From positions 1-10,173 of the forward strand of contig CACZSB010000149.1 of NCBI GenBank assembly GCA_902783765.1: a DNA stretch of 10,173 bases. Reading direction: 5' to 3'. A model generated the notes under the pieces. The model worked only from the letters and a program-made list of their open reading frames with translations. It did no database searches and had not been told where the DNA came from. Shown here piece after piece: positions 1 to 7,757 of the stretch (within the stretch, counting starts at the first letter, position 1; each line of letters begins with the position of its first letter). Both the position numbers and the translations under genes were made by a program. Origin of the DNA: an uncultured Lachnospiraceae bacterium (GTDB lineage: Bacteria; Bacillota; Clostridia; Lachnospirales; Lachnospiraceae).

Positions 1-710
1 ACCAGCAGGGAGCCGGAGACGGAAAGGGTCTCGTTGATCATCTGGTTCATCTCGTCGGTTTTGGCCTGGCTCTGGGTCAGCAGCTTCCAGCGGGTCTGGC
101 CCACGCTGCGGGTGGGGAGGATCAGCAGGGGGATCACCACCATGCCCACCAGGGCCAGCTGCCAGCTCATGGTGAAGAGGGCCACCAGGGAGGTGACCAC
201 CGTGGCCACGTTGCTGACGATGGAGCTCAGGGTGCCGGAGATCACGGAGCTGACGCCGCTGATATCCGTATTCATGCGGGTGATGATATCCCCCTGCTTT
301 TCCGTGGTGAAAAAGGCATGGGGCATGCGCTGGAGATGGTCATACATCTGATTGCGCATGTCGAAAATAATCCGCTGGGAGATCCAGGCATTGATATAGC
401 TTTCCACCACCCCGATCACCTTGGAAAAGGTCAATGTCACAAAGGCTGCTATGAGCAGCTTGATCAGCATGGCCATATCCCGGCCCACCAGGGCCTCGTC
501 CACGATTTTGCCCGTGATGATGGAGGGCAAGAGCCCCACCACCGCTGCAATGAGAATGGTGATAAAGACCAGTAAAAACTGCTTCCAGTAGGGTTTAAGA
601 TAGCTGAGGATCCGCAGCAGCAGGGCCTTGGTGACCTTGGGCTTTTGTTTCTTTTCTTCTTCCGTCAAAAATCCCCGGGGGCCCAGCCCCATGGGTCCTC
701 TTCCCCCCAT
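1..710 (-). CDS. ABC transporter permease/ATP-binding protein, N-terminal part (truncated by window edge)
   Basis: About 236 residues of an ABC exporter half-transporter are visible; the rest of the transmembrane domain and the whole ATPase domain lie beyond position 1. After a charged, glycine-rich N-terminus (MGGRGPMGLGPRG, then EEEKKQK) come hydrophobic helices near residues 44-66 and 80-100. A motif typical of the first cytoplasmic loop of type IV exporters follows near 130-150 (MPHAFFTTEKQGDIITRMNTDI in two parts: HAFFTTEKQGD and IITRMNTDISG). Two further helices lie around 155-200. The family pumps drugs, lipids or peptides out of the cell at the cytoplasmic membrane; the substrate cannot be told. 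The start at 708-710 is supported by AAGGAG at 718-723, 7 bases upstream. Without the ATPase half, Walker motifs cannot be checked, nor whether a partner half-transporter follows. Confidence 0.9.
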   Translation of the reverse strand, partial: MGGRGPMGLGPRGFLTEEEKKQKPKVTKALLLRILSYLKPYWKQFLLVFITILIAAVVGLLPSIITGKIVDEALVGRDMAMLIKLLIAAFVTLTFSKVIGVVESYINAWISQRIIFDMRNQMYDHLQRMPHAFFTTEKQGDIITRMNTDISGVSSVISGTLSSIVSNVATVVTSLVALFTMSWQLALVGMVVIPLLILPTRSVGQTRWKLLTQSQAKTDEMNQMINETLSVSGSLL

Positions 711-745
711 AGCACCACTCCTTTTTTAAAAACAGGATAGCCTAA

Positions 746-774
746 ATTGTAGAATTCACGACCTCTTCTGTCAA
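746..774 (-). promoter_or_regulatory. sigma-A promoter of the ABC transporter gene
   Basis: On the minus strand TTGACA (769-774) and TACAAT (746-751) are separated by exactly 17 bases, a near-consensus sigma-A promoter. A run of eight A (minus strand, 779-786) lies just upstream of the -35 and could act as an UP element. Transcription would start near 739, giving a leader of about 30 bases that contains the AAGGAG ribosome binding site. Inference from consensus only. Confidence 0.75.
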
Positions 775-795
775 CTTCTTTTTTTTCCTCAGGTC

Positions 796-824
796 TTGCT
801 TTTTATCATTTTATGGTATATGAT
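796..824 (+). promoter_or_regulatory. probable sigma-A promoter of the TPR-DUF4037 operon
   Basis: TTGCTT (796-801) and TATGAT (819-824) are spaced by 17 bases. The -10 matches consensus at five of six positions and the -35 at three. The -10 is covered by a 13-base inverted repeat, GGTAT-ATG-ATACC (815-827), which could be an operator. The -35 is only 21 bases from the -35 of the divergent ABC promoter, so the two promoters stand back to back. Confidence 0.5.
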
Positions 825-882
825 ACCCGCCGTGACCACAATATCTTGTATATAAGGAGTGGGGCGCCGCCTCGAAATCAAT

Positions 883-1731
883 ATGGAAACAAACAAGAGC
901 ACCGGAGAATTAAATGCGGAGGATTACCAGGAGCCCCGCTGCCTGCTGAATATGAATCAGGGGCAAAACCAGGGGCCTGTCCGAAGCGTGCCCATGGACC
1001 GGATTATTGAAAAGCTGGATGAGTATTTGGGCCGGAATAACTGGGGGTCTGCCGAGCGCCACCTGGATTATTGGCTGGAAGATGCCCTAAGCGGCGGCGA
1101 CCTGAAGGGGGCCCTGGCCATTCAGGGAGAACGCATGGGGCTTTTCCGCAAAAAGGAACGCCAGGAAGAGGCCATGGCGGCGGTATCCGAGGCATTAAAG
1201 CTTTTGGAGGAAACCGGTATGGAGGACACTCTCACCGGGGCCACCACCTATGTGAATATTGCCACGGTTTATAAAACCTTTTATCTTTCCCAGGAAGCCC
1301 TGCCCTACTTCGAGAAGGCCCGGGCCATTTATGAGCGGGATCTGAAGGAAGCGGACAGCCGTCTGGGGGGGCTTTATAACAATATGGCCCTGGCCTTGGC
1401 GGATTTATCCCGTTTCCAGGAAGCCCGTACTTTTTACGAAAAAGCTCTGGCGGTGATGGAAAAAATCCCCGGCGGCGCATTGGAAGAGGCGGTCACCTAC
1501 CTGAATTTGGCGGATCTGGCGGCGGCGGAGCAAGGCTTTGAGGCTGCGGAGGAGCGGGTGATGGCCCTGCTGGATCGGGGACTGGAAAAGATTCATACCC
1601 CTTCCCTGCCCCGGGACGGATATTTTGCCTATGTGTGCGAGACCTGTGCCCCCTGCTTTCGGCACTACGGACGCTTTGCGGATGCAGACGAGCTGGATGA
1701 GCTGTCCCAGACCATATATGCGGGATATTGA
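883..1731 (+). CDS. tetratricopeptide repeat (TPR) protein
   Basis: A soluble, helical protein of about 282 residues if the ATG at 883 is used. TPR-like helix pairs run from about residue 74 to 235; the best are around 120-150 (ATVYKTFYLSQEALPYFEKA) and 160-192 (YNNMALALADLSRFQEA, then FYEKAL). The C-terminus has a Cys cluster, CETCAPC (252-258), and no signal peptide or membrane segment is seen. TPR domains bind partner proteins or peptides, so a scaffold or regulator role is inferred, most naturally for the next gene product: the stop TGA lies 38 bases before that gene's ATG. The start is uncertain. AAGGAG (854-859) is 23 bases from ATG 883 and overlaps GTG 859. ATG 951 and ATG 993 are also in frame, and the family-like sequence begins at 993 (MDRIIEKLDEYL). 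The first 37 residues resemble nothing I recognise. Confidence 0.8.
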   Translation: METNKSTGELNAEDYQEPRCLLNMNQGQNQGPVRSVPMDRIIEKLDEYLGRNNWGSAERHLDYWLEDALSGGDLKGALAIQGERMGLFRKKERQEEAMAAVSEALKLLEETGMEDTLTGATTYVNIATVYKTFYLSQEALPYFEKARAIYERDLKEADSRLGGLYNNMALALADLSRFQEARTFYEKALAVMEKIPGGALEEAVTYLNLADLAAAEQGFEAAEERVMALLDRGLEKIHTPSLPRDGYFAYVCETCAPCFRHYGRFADADELDELSQTIYAGY

Positions 1732-1769
1732 AAAAAACCAAAGAATCCCATCACCATGAAAGACGAACC

Positions 1770-2711
1770 ATGAAAGGTTTAGAACTTGCCCAACAATATT
1801 ACGAAACCCACGGCCGCCCCATGCTGGAGGCGCAATTCCCCCAGTGGATCAATCAGATTGCCTGTGGTCTGATTGGCAGCGGTTCCGAATGCTTTGGCTT
1901 TGATGATGAAATATCCCGGGATCATGATTTCGAAATCGGCTTCTGTCTTTTTATTCCCGGGGAGGATCAGATGGACCGGCAGACCGCCTTCCGGCTGGAG
2001 CGGGCCTATGCCAAGCTGCCCGCTGAATTTATGGGGCTTAGCAAAAGCCGTATCCATCCTGTAGGAGGCAGCCGCCACGGGGTCATCCGCATCCCGGACT
2101 TTTTCATGGAAAAAACCGGTTTCCCCCAGGGGGATCCGGCCCTGTTGGACTGGCTTCGCATCCCGGAAAACGCCTTGTTTGAATTGAGCCGGGGCGCCCT
2201 GTTTTCCGACCCTTCAAACAGGATGGGAGAAATATTGGGCCGTCTGGCCCATTTTCCGGAGGATGTGCGCCTAAAAAAGCTGGCGGGGGAATTGCTGATG
2301 ATGGCCCAGGCAGGCCAGTATAATTATCCCCGATGTCTGAAACGGGGGGACACAGCCGCTGCTCAGCTGAGCCTGGGAGAATTCGTCAGAGCCGCCCTGC
2401 ACGGAATCTTTCTTCTGAATGATGTCTACATGCCCTATTATAAATGGCAATTCCGGGCCTTGAAGGAGCTGCCTATACTTTCCGAATTAGCGGAGCCTTT
2501 GGAATACCTAATTTCCTCCGGCAACGATTCCGCCCAGGGGCCGGAAAAAACCGCCCTGATAGAGGATATCGCCGGGGTTTTTGTGGCGGAGCTTTTGGAC
2601 AGGGATTTCAGCCGGGCCTCCTGCGGCGATTTGGAGAAGCATGCCTATTCCGTGAATGACCAAATCCAGGACGGCACCCTTCGCAACCTTCACATTTTAG
2701 CGGGCATATGA
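1770..2711 (+). CDS. DUF4037 domain protein, nucleotidyltransferase-like
   Basis: A 313-residue cytoplasmic protein that I place in the DUF4037 family, which has no assigned reaction. Residues 36-53 (GSGSECFGFDDEISRDHD) fit the nucleotidyltransferase-superfamily pattern: a G-S turn followed by D-x-D, here D51 and D53, the likely metal ligands. The second half (about 185-230, with YNYPRCL and YMPYYKWQFRAL) looks helical, as in antibiotic nucleotidyltransferases. Transfer of a nucleotide to a small molecule, RNA or protein is therefore plausible but unproven. The ATG at 1770 is preferred because family members begin MKGLELA; a TTG at 1728 overlapping the upstream stop would add 14 residues, including three consecutive His. 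The Shine-Dalgarno before 1770 is weak (GAAAGA), which suggests translation coupled to the TPR gene upstream. Confidence 0.85.
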   Translation: MKGLELAQQYYETHGRPMLEAQFPQWINQIACGLIGSGSECFGFDDEISRDHDFEIGFCLFIPGEDQMDRQTAFRLERAYAKLPAEFMGLSKSRIHPVGGSRHGVIRIPDFFMEKTGFPQGDPALLDWLRIPENALFELSRGALFSDPSNRMGEILGRLAHFPEDVRLKKLAGELLMMAQAGQYNYPRCLKRGDTAAAQLSLGEFVRAALHGIFLLNDVYMPYYKWQFRALKELPILSELAEPLEYLISSGNDSAQGPEKTALIEDIAGVFVAELLDRDFSRASCGDLEKHAYSVNDQIQDGTLRNLHILAGI

Positions 2712-2732
2712 CACCAAACCGACCACAAGAAA

Positions 2733-2754
2733 AGCCCCCCTGGAAAGGGGGGCT
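2733..2754. terminator. bidirectional terminator between convergent genes
   Basis: An 8-base-pair stem AGCCCCCC / GGGGGGCT closes a 6-base loop (2741-2746) in the 62-base gap between two convergent genes. On the minus strand it is followed by TTTTCTT, a fair intrinsic terminator for the phosphomutase gene. On the plus strand it is followed by GTGCTTTTA, a weaker tail for the TPR-DUF4037 operon. Confidence 0.8.
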
Positions 2755-2773
2755 GTGCTTTTACGCTCTTGCT

Positions 2774-4501
2774 TTAAAAGGAATCCATCAAGGCATTCAA
2801 TTCTTCCACCATCACTGCTTCCTTGGCAGCGGCTTCGGCCTCTGTATCTCCCTTTACGCCGCAGTACAGCTTGATTTTGGGTTCCGTGCCCGAGGGACGC
2901 AGACACACCCAGGCATCATCCGTCAATTCAAAATACAGCACATTGGACTGGGGCAGATCCGTGACCCCCTCCCGCCCCGTGGCCATATCCAGGGTCTTTT
3001 TCAGTAAATAATCCCGCACGGCCACCACCGGCAGACCCCCTAAGTTTTTCGGGGGATTCTTCCGCAGGCTGTCCATAATGGCCGCCATTTTGGCCTTTCC
3101 CTCCAGCCCCGGGAAGTTTTTGGAAATATTGATATCCCGATAATAGCCCAGCTTCTGATACAGGGCCTGAAGGCCATCCCACAGGCTCATGCCCTTGGTT
3201 TTGTAATAGCAAACCGCCTCGCAAAGGGCCATCACCGCCGCAATGCCGTCCTTATCCCGGCAATATGGGCCGAAGGAGGAACCAAAGCTTTCCTCAAAGC
3301 CGTAAATATAATCCACCTGTGGCTCCTTCAGCTCCAGTTCCCGGAGCTTGCCGCAGATATGCTTAAAGCCCGTTAAGGTCTCGTAAAAACGCAGACCGTA
3401 ATGCCGGGCAATGGCCCCTGCAAAATTGCTGGTGACAATGGTGCTGATAAAGACGCTGTGATCACTCAGGCCCCGGGTCTCCTGCACCCCGCTGATTTCG
3501 TAATCCGCCAGCAGACAGCCGGTCATATTGCCAGTGAGCCGCACAAAATCATCGCCGTTTTTCAGGAAAACCCCCAACCGGTCCGCATCCGGATCGTTGG
3601 CAATGATAATATCCGCCTCCACCCGGCGGGCCAGCTTCAGGGCCAGCTCAAAGGCCTTGGGATCCTCCGGATTGGGATAGCTCACCGTGGGGAAATTACC
3701 GTCGGGCTGAGCCTGCTCCTCCACCACATAGACCTTCGTAAAGCCCAGTTCGTCCAAAATCCGCTTGGCGGGAGCCAGCCCCACCCCGTGCAGGGGGGTA
3801 TAGACCAGCTTGATATTCTCCCGTTCCTTTTCAATGGCCTCGGGATGACGGATCAGCTTCTTTAATTCGGCAAAATAATGATCGTCCACCTCCGGCCCGA
3901 TAATATGGTACAGCCCCGCATCCACCGCAGCCTGAAGCTCCATGGTCTTGGCGTCCCCAAAGCTTTCAATGGCATTCACCTGGGCGATGATATTTTCGTC
4001 GTCCGGGATGGTGACCTGAGCCCCGTCCTCCCAATAGGCCTTATAGCCGTTATACTCCGGGGGATTATGGCTGGCGGTGATATTGATGCCCGCCACACAG
4101 CCCAAATCCCGCACTGCAAAGCTCAGCATGGGGGTGGGATGCATGGTTTCAAAAATATGGATCGGTATGCCGTTGGCGCAGAGGGTCAGGGCCGCCTCCC
4201 GGGCAAATTCCTCCGAACGGTTCCGGGAATCATAGGAAAGGGCTACCCCCCGCTGCCGGGCTCCCTTCTGGATAATGTAATTGGCCAGACCCTGGGTGGC
4301 CTTCCGCACGGTATAGGTATTCATGCGGCTGGTGCCGGCCCCCATAATGCCCCGCAGGCCTCCGGTTCCGAATTCCAAATCCCCCTCAAAGCGTTCCCGG
4401 ATGGCTTCCACATCCCCTTCAATGGCTCTTAATTCCGCCTTGGTGGCTTCATCCGCCCAGGGAGCCTGGAGCCACTCTTTATATTTCTCCAATGCCTTCA
4501 T
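2774..4501 (-). CDS. pgcA: phospho-sugar mutase (phosphoglucomutase/phosphomannomutase)
   Basis: A 575-residue alpha-D-phosphohexomutase, full length for the PgcA-type enzymes of Firmicutes. These interconvert glucose-1-phosphate and glucose-6-phosphate (sometimes mannose phosphates), supplying UDP-glucose for envelope glycans and glycolipids. All four active-site loops are intact: TASHNPPEYNGYK (142-154) with the phosphoserine S144; the magnesium loop DPDADR (303-308); the sugar-binding loop GFEESFG (401-407); and the phosphate-binding loop RPSGTEPK (535-542). The N-terminus carries the usual EFGTGGLRG (43-51). Start ATG 4499-4501 has AGGAAGG about 9 bases upstream. The gene lies 55 bases after the MATE gene and probably has its own promoter as well as possible read-through. 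Choice between glucose and mannose specificity cannot be made from sequence alone; the symbol reflects family resemblance. Confidence 0.95.
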   Translation of the reverse strand: MKALEKYKEWLQAPWADEATKAELRAIEGDVEAIRERFEGDLEFGTGGLRGIMGAGTSRMNTYTVRKATQGLANYIIQKGARQRGVALSYDSRNRSEEFAREAALTLCANGIPIHIFETMHPTPMLSFAVRDLGCVAGINITASHNPPEYNGYKAYWEDGAQVTIPDDENIIAQVNAIESFGDAKTMELQAAVDAGLYHIIGPEVDDHYFAELKKLIRHPEAIEKERENIKLVYTPLHGVGLAPAKRILDELGFTKVYVVEEQAQPDGNFPTVSYPNPEDPKAFELALKLARRVEADIIIANDPDADRLGVFLKNGDDFVRLTGNMTGCLLADYEISGVQETRGLSDHSVFISTIVTSNFAGAIARHYGLRFYETLTGFKHICGKLRELELKEPQVDYIYGFEESFGSSFGPYCRDKDGIAAVMALCEAVCYYKTKGMSLWDGLQALYQKLGYYRDINISKNFPGLEGKAKMAAIMDSLRKNPPKNLGGLPVVAVRDYLLKKTLDMATGREGVTDLPQSNVLYFELTDDAWVCLRPSGTEPKIKLYCGVKGDTEAEAAAKEAVMVEELNALMDSF

Positions 4502-4543
4502 CTCTTTTTGCCTTCCTTTCCCGGCCCGGGGCCGTTTCGAACT

Positions 4544-4549
4544 ATTATA
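4544..4549 (-). promoter_or_regulatory. possible -10 element of the phospho-sugar mutase gene
   Basis: A perfect TATAAT on the minus strand lies just after the MATE stop codon and 42 bases before the phosphomutase ATG. No good -35 is found at 16-18 bases upstream (the best candidates match TTGACA at three positions), so the promoter is tentative. A GC-only inverted repeat, CGGCCCCGGGCCG (4522-4534), sits in the presumed leader between this element and the ribosome binding site; it has no T-run and is not a terminator. Confidence 0.4.
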
Positions 4550-4556
4550 CTATATT

Positions 4557-5972
4557 TCACAGGCGTATCGCCAGCCACTTTTTTTGGCGGATCCGGTGGC
4601 CCACCATAAGCAGGCGGCTCATCTGATCCATGCCCACCCCAATCCAGGCGCCGTACAGCCCCAGGCCCAGGGGAAAGGCCAGGAGCCAGCCTGCCAAAGG
4701 TCGCACCAGGCCGATGCTCACCATGGCGGTAAGGGCCGTATAGCGGGTATCTCCCGCTCCCCGCAGGCAGCCTGCAAAAATCACCTGGGTCATCTGAATA
4801 AAGGTGATCACGGCGATCATCAGCATCACCCGGGAACCCATGTATACCACCTCCGGTGTATCCGAATACAGGGAAATGATATTCTTCCGGAATAGAATCA
4901 CCACTATACTGAGCAGCAGAGCCGCAAAAAATACCACCCGCTGTCCGATTTTGCAAAAAATCATGGCCAGATCCGGTCTTTTGGCTCCCAGACTCTGACC
5001 CGCCAGGGCCGTGGAGGCCACCTGGAAGCCGTCCCCGAAGCAGAAGGACAGGGACAGGATATTCATGCAGGCAATGTGGGTGGTATAAGCCAAATTGGAA
5101 AGATCCGCCACCACCCGGTTAAAGAGGAAAAAGCCCACCCGGGCACAAAGCTGTTCCACCAGGGCGCTAAGGGAAACCTTAAAAAGGGGCCGCAAAATCT
5201 CGGAATCCAGTCTCCAGGGGGCCTTGCAGTAAAAGCTGATATAATTCTTTTTTTGGAAAAGCCGCACCGCCGATACCCCAAAGCTCACAAAGGCCCCCAG
5301 GGCCGTGGCAATGGCCGCCCCCCGGATCTCCAGCCGGGGAAAGGGCCCTATGCCGTTGATCAGCAGATAATTGAATACCACATTCACCAGATTCCCCGCC
5401 AGATTGCTGGTCATGGAGATCCGGGAATTGCCGCTGCCCTTTTGGGCGGCGTTGATCAGGCTGTTTAAGCATTGAAAGAAAATGGAAACCGCAATAATGC
5501 GGAAATATATCACCGCATCGCTTATATATTCATTCTTAGCTCCGGCCAGGCGCAGAAAGGGTTCCGCCAGAAAAAAGCCTATATTGGACATGATGATCGA
5601 CAGCACCAGACCGATGATCAGGCCGTTTCTCATGGCATGATTGGCCGCCTCCCGGCGCTCCTCTCCCCGGCGACGGGCCACCAGGGCGGTGATGCCCACG
5701 TTCAGGGCGAAAACCACACACATTAAAACGAATTTAGGCTGCTGGGTGATTCCCACGGCAGCTATGGCCAGATCCCCCAGGGTGGCCACCATCAGGGTGT
5801 CGATCATGCCCACCAAACCGATGAGCACCGCCTCCACCACCGAGGGCCAGGCCAGTTTTAAAAAGCGACCGTATAATTCTTGTTCACGGGGGATCTCCCC
5901 CACAGGTTTCTCCCCGGAAAGCAGAGCCTGATTGGAAAAATAATGAAGCATGAGCGAGCCTCCATCCCCCAT
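4557..5972 (-). CDS. MATE family multidrug/metabolite efflux protein
   Basis: A 471-residue integral membrane protein with about twelve hydrophobic segments in two homologous halves, the normal size for the MATE family of sodium- or proton-driven antiporters in the cytoplasmic membrane. Family-like motifs are seen in the first half around 178-205 (KGSGNSRISMTSN followed by NLVNVVFNYLLI) and in the second half at GQSLGAKRPD (325-334) and CLRGAGDTRYTA (402-413). These exporters remove cationic drugs or metabolites; the substrate here is unknown. Two starts are credible: ATG 5970-5972, with AAGGAG only 4 bases upstream, and ATG 5949-5951, with GGAGG 7 bases upstream, which removes seven residues (MGDGGSL). 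I see no convincing promoter in the 79 bases before it, so some read-through past the GH18 terminator or an unrecognised promoter is implied. Confidence 0.93.
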   Translation of the reverse strand: MGDGGSLMLHYFSNQALLSGEKPVGEIPREQELYGRFLKLAWPSVVEAVLIGLVGMIDTLMVATLGDLAIAAVGITQQPKFVLMCVVFALNVGITALVARRRGEERREAANHAMRNGLIIGLVLSIIMSNIGFFLAEPFLRLAGAKNEYISDAVIYFRIIAVSIFFQCLNSLINAAQKGSGNSRISMTSNLAGNLVNVVFNYLLINGIGPFPRLEIRGAAIATALGAFVSFGVSAVRLFQKKNYISFYCKAPWRLDSEILRPLFKVSLSALVEQLCARVGFFLFNRVVADLSNLAYTTHIACMNILSLSFCFGDGFQVASTALAGQSLGAKRPDLAMIFCKIGQRVVFFAALLLSIVVILFRKNIISLYSDTPEVVYMGSRVMLMIAVITFIQMTQVIFAGCLRGAGDTRYTALTAMVSIGLVRPLAGWLLAFPLGLGLYGAWIGVGMDQMSRLLMVGHRIRQKKWLAIRL

Positions 5973-6008
5973 GTTACTCCTTCAAGGATGGAAAAGCAAT
6001 TTAATCTC

Positions 6009-6042
6009 AAAAAATCTAAAAGGCGGCGCCTTCGCGCCGCCT
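6009..6042 (-). terminator. intrinsic terminator of the GH18 gene
   Basis: On the minus strand a 9-base-pair GC-rich stem (AGGCGGCGC / GCGCCGCCT, 6021-6042) with a GAAG tetraloop is followed by TTTAGATTTTTTGAG. It begins 10 bases after the GH18 stop codon and is a textbook Rho-independent terminator. Confidence 0.9.
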
Positions 6043-6051
6043 CCGGTCCCG

Positions 6052-7731
6052 CTACTGGGGCTGATTGCTTTTCATAAACTGTTCAAAAACAGGCCAGACC
6101 TCCGGATTCTCCATGCCCAGACGCCAGGCACCGATGCCCGCCAGGCCGTAGCCCTGAAGGCTTTCCACCCGCAAAGACATGGATTCCACCTCCTCAAGCC
6201 AAATCCGGGCCGGGTCGCCATCCAGGGTGAATTCCACATAATACTGCCCTAAATTGCTGTCCCAGCTTGGCTCCAGCTGATACTTTTCCAAATAAGCCGC
6301 TACTTCGCCCATGCGCAGGGTCATGCTGCTGAGATTTTCTCCGTTCCCCCGCCAAACCCGGGTATAAAAGGGGAGGGCCGCAATGACTTTATGGGCCGGC
6401 ACCTGTTCCAGGGTATCCTCCACCCCCTGAATCACAAAGGGCAGGGAGGCGGTGGAGCCTGCGTCGGAGCCGGCATAATGCTCATCATAGGCCATCACCA
6501 CCAGATAATCCGCAAAAACCGCCTGTTCCGCCCGATTGTAATACTGGGTCCAGGCAGAGGGCACATAATTATCCACGGAGAGAATCAGACCCGCCTCGTG
6601 GGTGGCCAGGGACAATTCCCGAATGAATTGCAGGAATCCTCTGCCCCCCGCCGCAGGCAGGCTTTCGATATCCACATTGATGCCGTCGGCGCCGCAGGCC
6701 TTCACTTCCTCCATGATGGTTTGGATCAGCTGCCGGCGGTGGGATGTTACATCGAAATTGCCCCGCAAATCATCCCCGTAAATATCATAATTCATATTGT
6801 TCAGCAGCACCCAGACCTTGAGGCCCAGTCCGTGGGCCCGTTCCACATAGGAGGCATCGGCCAGACTGACCAGCTTCCCCTCGGAACCCGTCAGGAAAAG
6901 CCAGGTGGGGGAGATCACATTGATGCCCTGCATGGAGGCAGTAAGCTCCTCCAGCTTGTCATTGTCCGAAGGATAGCCCACCAAATGCCATATCAGGCCC
7001 ACATTGCCTTCCATTTGATTCAAGGGATAAACCGCTTCCTCCAGGGGACTGACACTGGTGATGATGGAGGGATGGGAAACCTCACTTTTGGATACATAGG
7101 CGGGGATCCCGTCCATGGTACAGACCCGGTTCCACTCCGCCTGTTCCTCCAGATAGTGAAGCTCTACCCCCTGGTCCAGCTGAACCAACACGGGGCTGGA
7201 CAGGGACGGGCCGCTGCGAAGGGTAGCCCGACCCAGGGTCGTGAGCCGGCCTTCCTCCCCAAAAACGGTTTTCAGGATCAGCCGGTCCGGTTCCCGGCAA
7301 AGCTGCCATTCCATGGCCGTAAACTGCTTTACATATTCCAATAGCACATAGACGGTGCCGGATTGCTCCAGCAGCACGGGTTTGTCCGCATAGCGGCTGG
7401 CCAGATCAGCCTGAGCCGTTCCCTCCGGCTTGGTGTAAAGCAAGAGCTTTTCCGTCTCATCATAGAAAAAGCGCTTATTCAGTTGTTCCTGCAGATAGCT
7501 TACAGAGGTGTAAACCGTGTCCCCCTCCACCAGAAAATCCTCGTGGGTCAGAACACAGTCCCGGATGACTGGCAAGGACCCGTTTTCAGAGGCAAAATAT
7601 TCCGAAAGATCAAGGGACTTCTGATTCGGTCTGTTGTTTGTTAAAACAGCGATGATCAGTAAAAGAGCTGAGGTAGCCAGGACCACCAGAACGGGAAGAG
7701 TGCTTTTCGCTTTTTTTCTGCTTGACGCCAT
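6052..7731 (-). CDS. membrane-anchored SH3 and glycosyl hydrolase family 18 protein
   Basis: A 559-residue envelope protein. A basic start (SSRKKAK) and a hydrophobic stretch at about 12-31 form a signal anchor. Residues 50-155 resemble the copper amine oxidase-like 'stalk' domain common in Firmicutes surface proteins. Residues 165-218 fit a bacterial SH3 domain (TLGRATLRSGPSLSSPV). From about 243 to the end is a GH18 barrel of the YaaH/SleL kind: catalytic strand DGINVDIE (349-356) with the proton donor E356, the MAYDEH motif (413-418) and a late strand GIGAWRLG (532-539). GH18 enzymes of this group cleave N-acetylglucosamine linkages in peptidoglycan or spore cortex, so wall or spore remodelling is inferred. 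The middle Asp of the DxxDxDxE motif is Asn352, which I believe is common in the YaaH lineage. The start has AAAAGGAG 9 bases upstream and a strong promoter before it. Confidence 0.92.
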   Translation of the reverse strand: MASSRKKAKSTLPVLVVLATSALLLIIAVLTNNRPNQKSLDLSEYFASENGSLPVIRDCVLTHEDFLVEGDTVYTSVSYLQEQLNKRFFYDETEKLLLYTKPEGTAQADLASRYADKPVLLEQSGTVYVLLEYVKQFTAMEWQLCREPDRLILKTVFGEEGRLTTLGRATLRSGPSLSSPVLVQLDQGVELHYLEEQAEWNRVCTMDGIPAYVSKSEVSHPSIITSVSPLEEAVYPLNQMEGNVGLIWHLVGYPSDNDKLEELTASMQGINVISPTWLFLTGSEGKLVSLADASYVERAHGLGLKVWVLLNNMNYDIYGDDLRGNFDVTSHRRQLIQTIMEEVKACGADGINVDIESLPAAGGRGFLQFIRELSLATHEAGLILSVDNYVPSAWTQYYNRAEQAVFADYLVVMAYDEHYAGSDAGSTASLPFVIQGVEDTLEQVPAHKVIAALPFYTRVWRGNGENLSSMTLRMGEVAAYLEKYQLEPSWDSNLGQYYVEFTLDGDPARIWLEEVESMSLRVESLQGYGLAGIGAWRLGMENPEVWPVFEQFMKSNQPQ

Positions 7732-7757
7732 GGGGCCGGTCTCCTTTTCACCCCGGA

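Noticed and set aside
813..1010. Plus-strand frame overlapping the start of the TPR gene
   Set aside because: Its ATG lies upstream of the predicted transcription start, and the product is low-complexity and unlike any family; the TPR frame explains the region.
883..2711. A HEPN/MNT-type toxin-antitoxin pair
   Set aside because: The first protein is TPR-like, not HEPN, and the second is 313 residues, about three times the size of MNT antitoxins; the resemblance is limited to the nucleotidyltransferase motif.
3401..4432. Long plus-strand open frames opposite the phospho-sugar mutase gene (3401-3865, 3878-4432)
   Set aside because: They are antisense to an intact, motif-complete gene, lack ribosome binding sites, and are the usual by-product of GC-biased codons.
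6391..7344. A 317-codon plus-strand open frame opposite the GH18 gene
   Set aside because: The translation is rich in His, Gln and Gly with no domain, no ribosome binding site is present, and the opposite strand encodes recognisable SH3 and GH18 domains.
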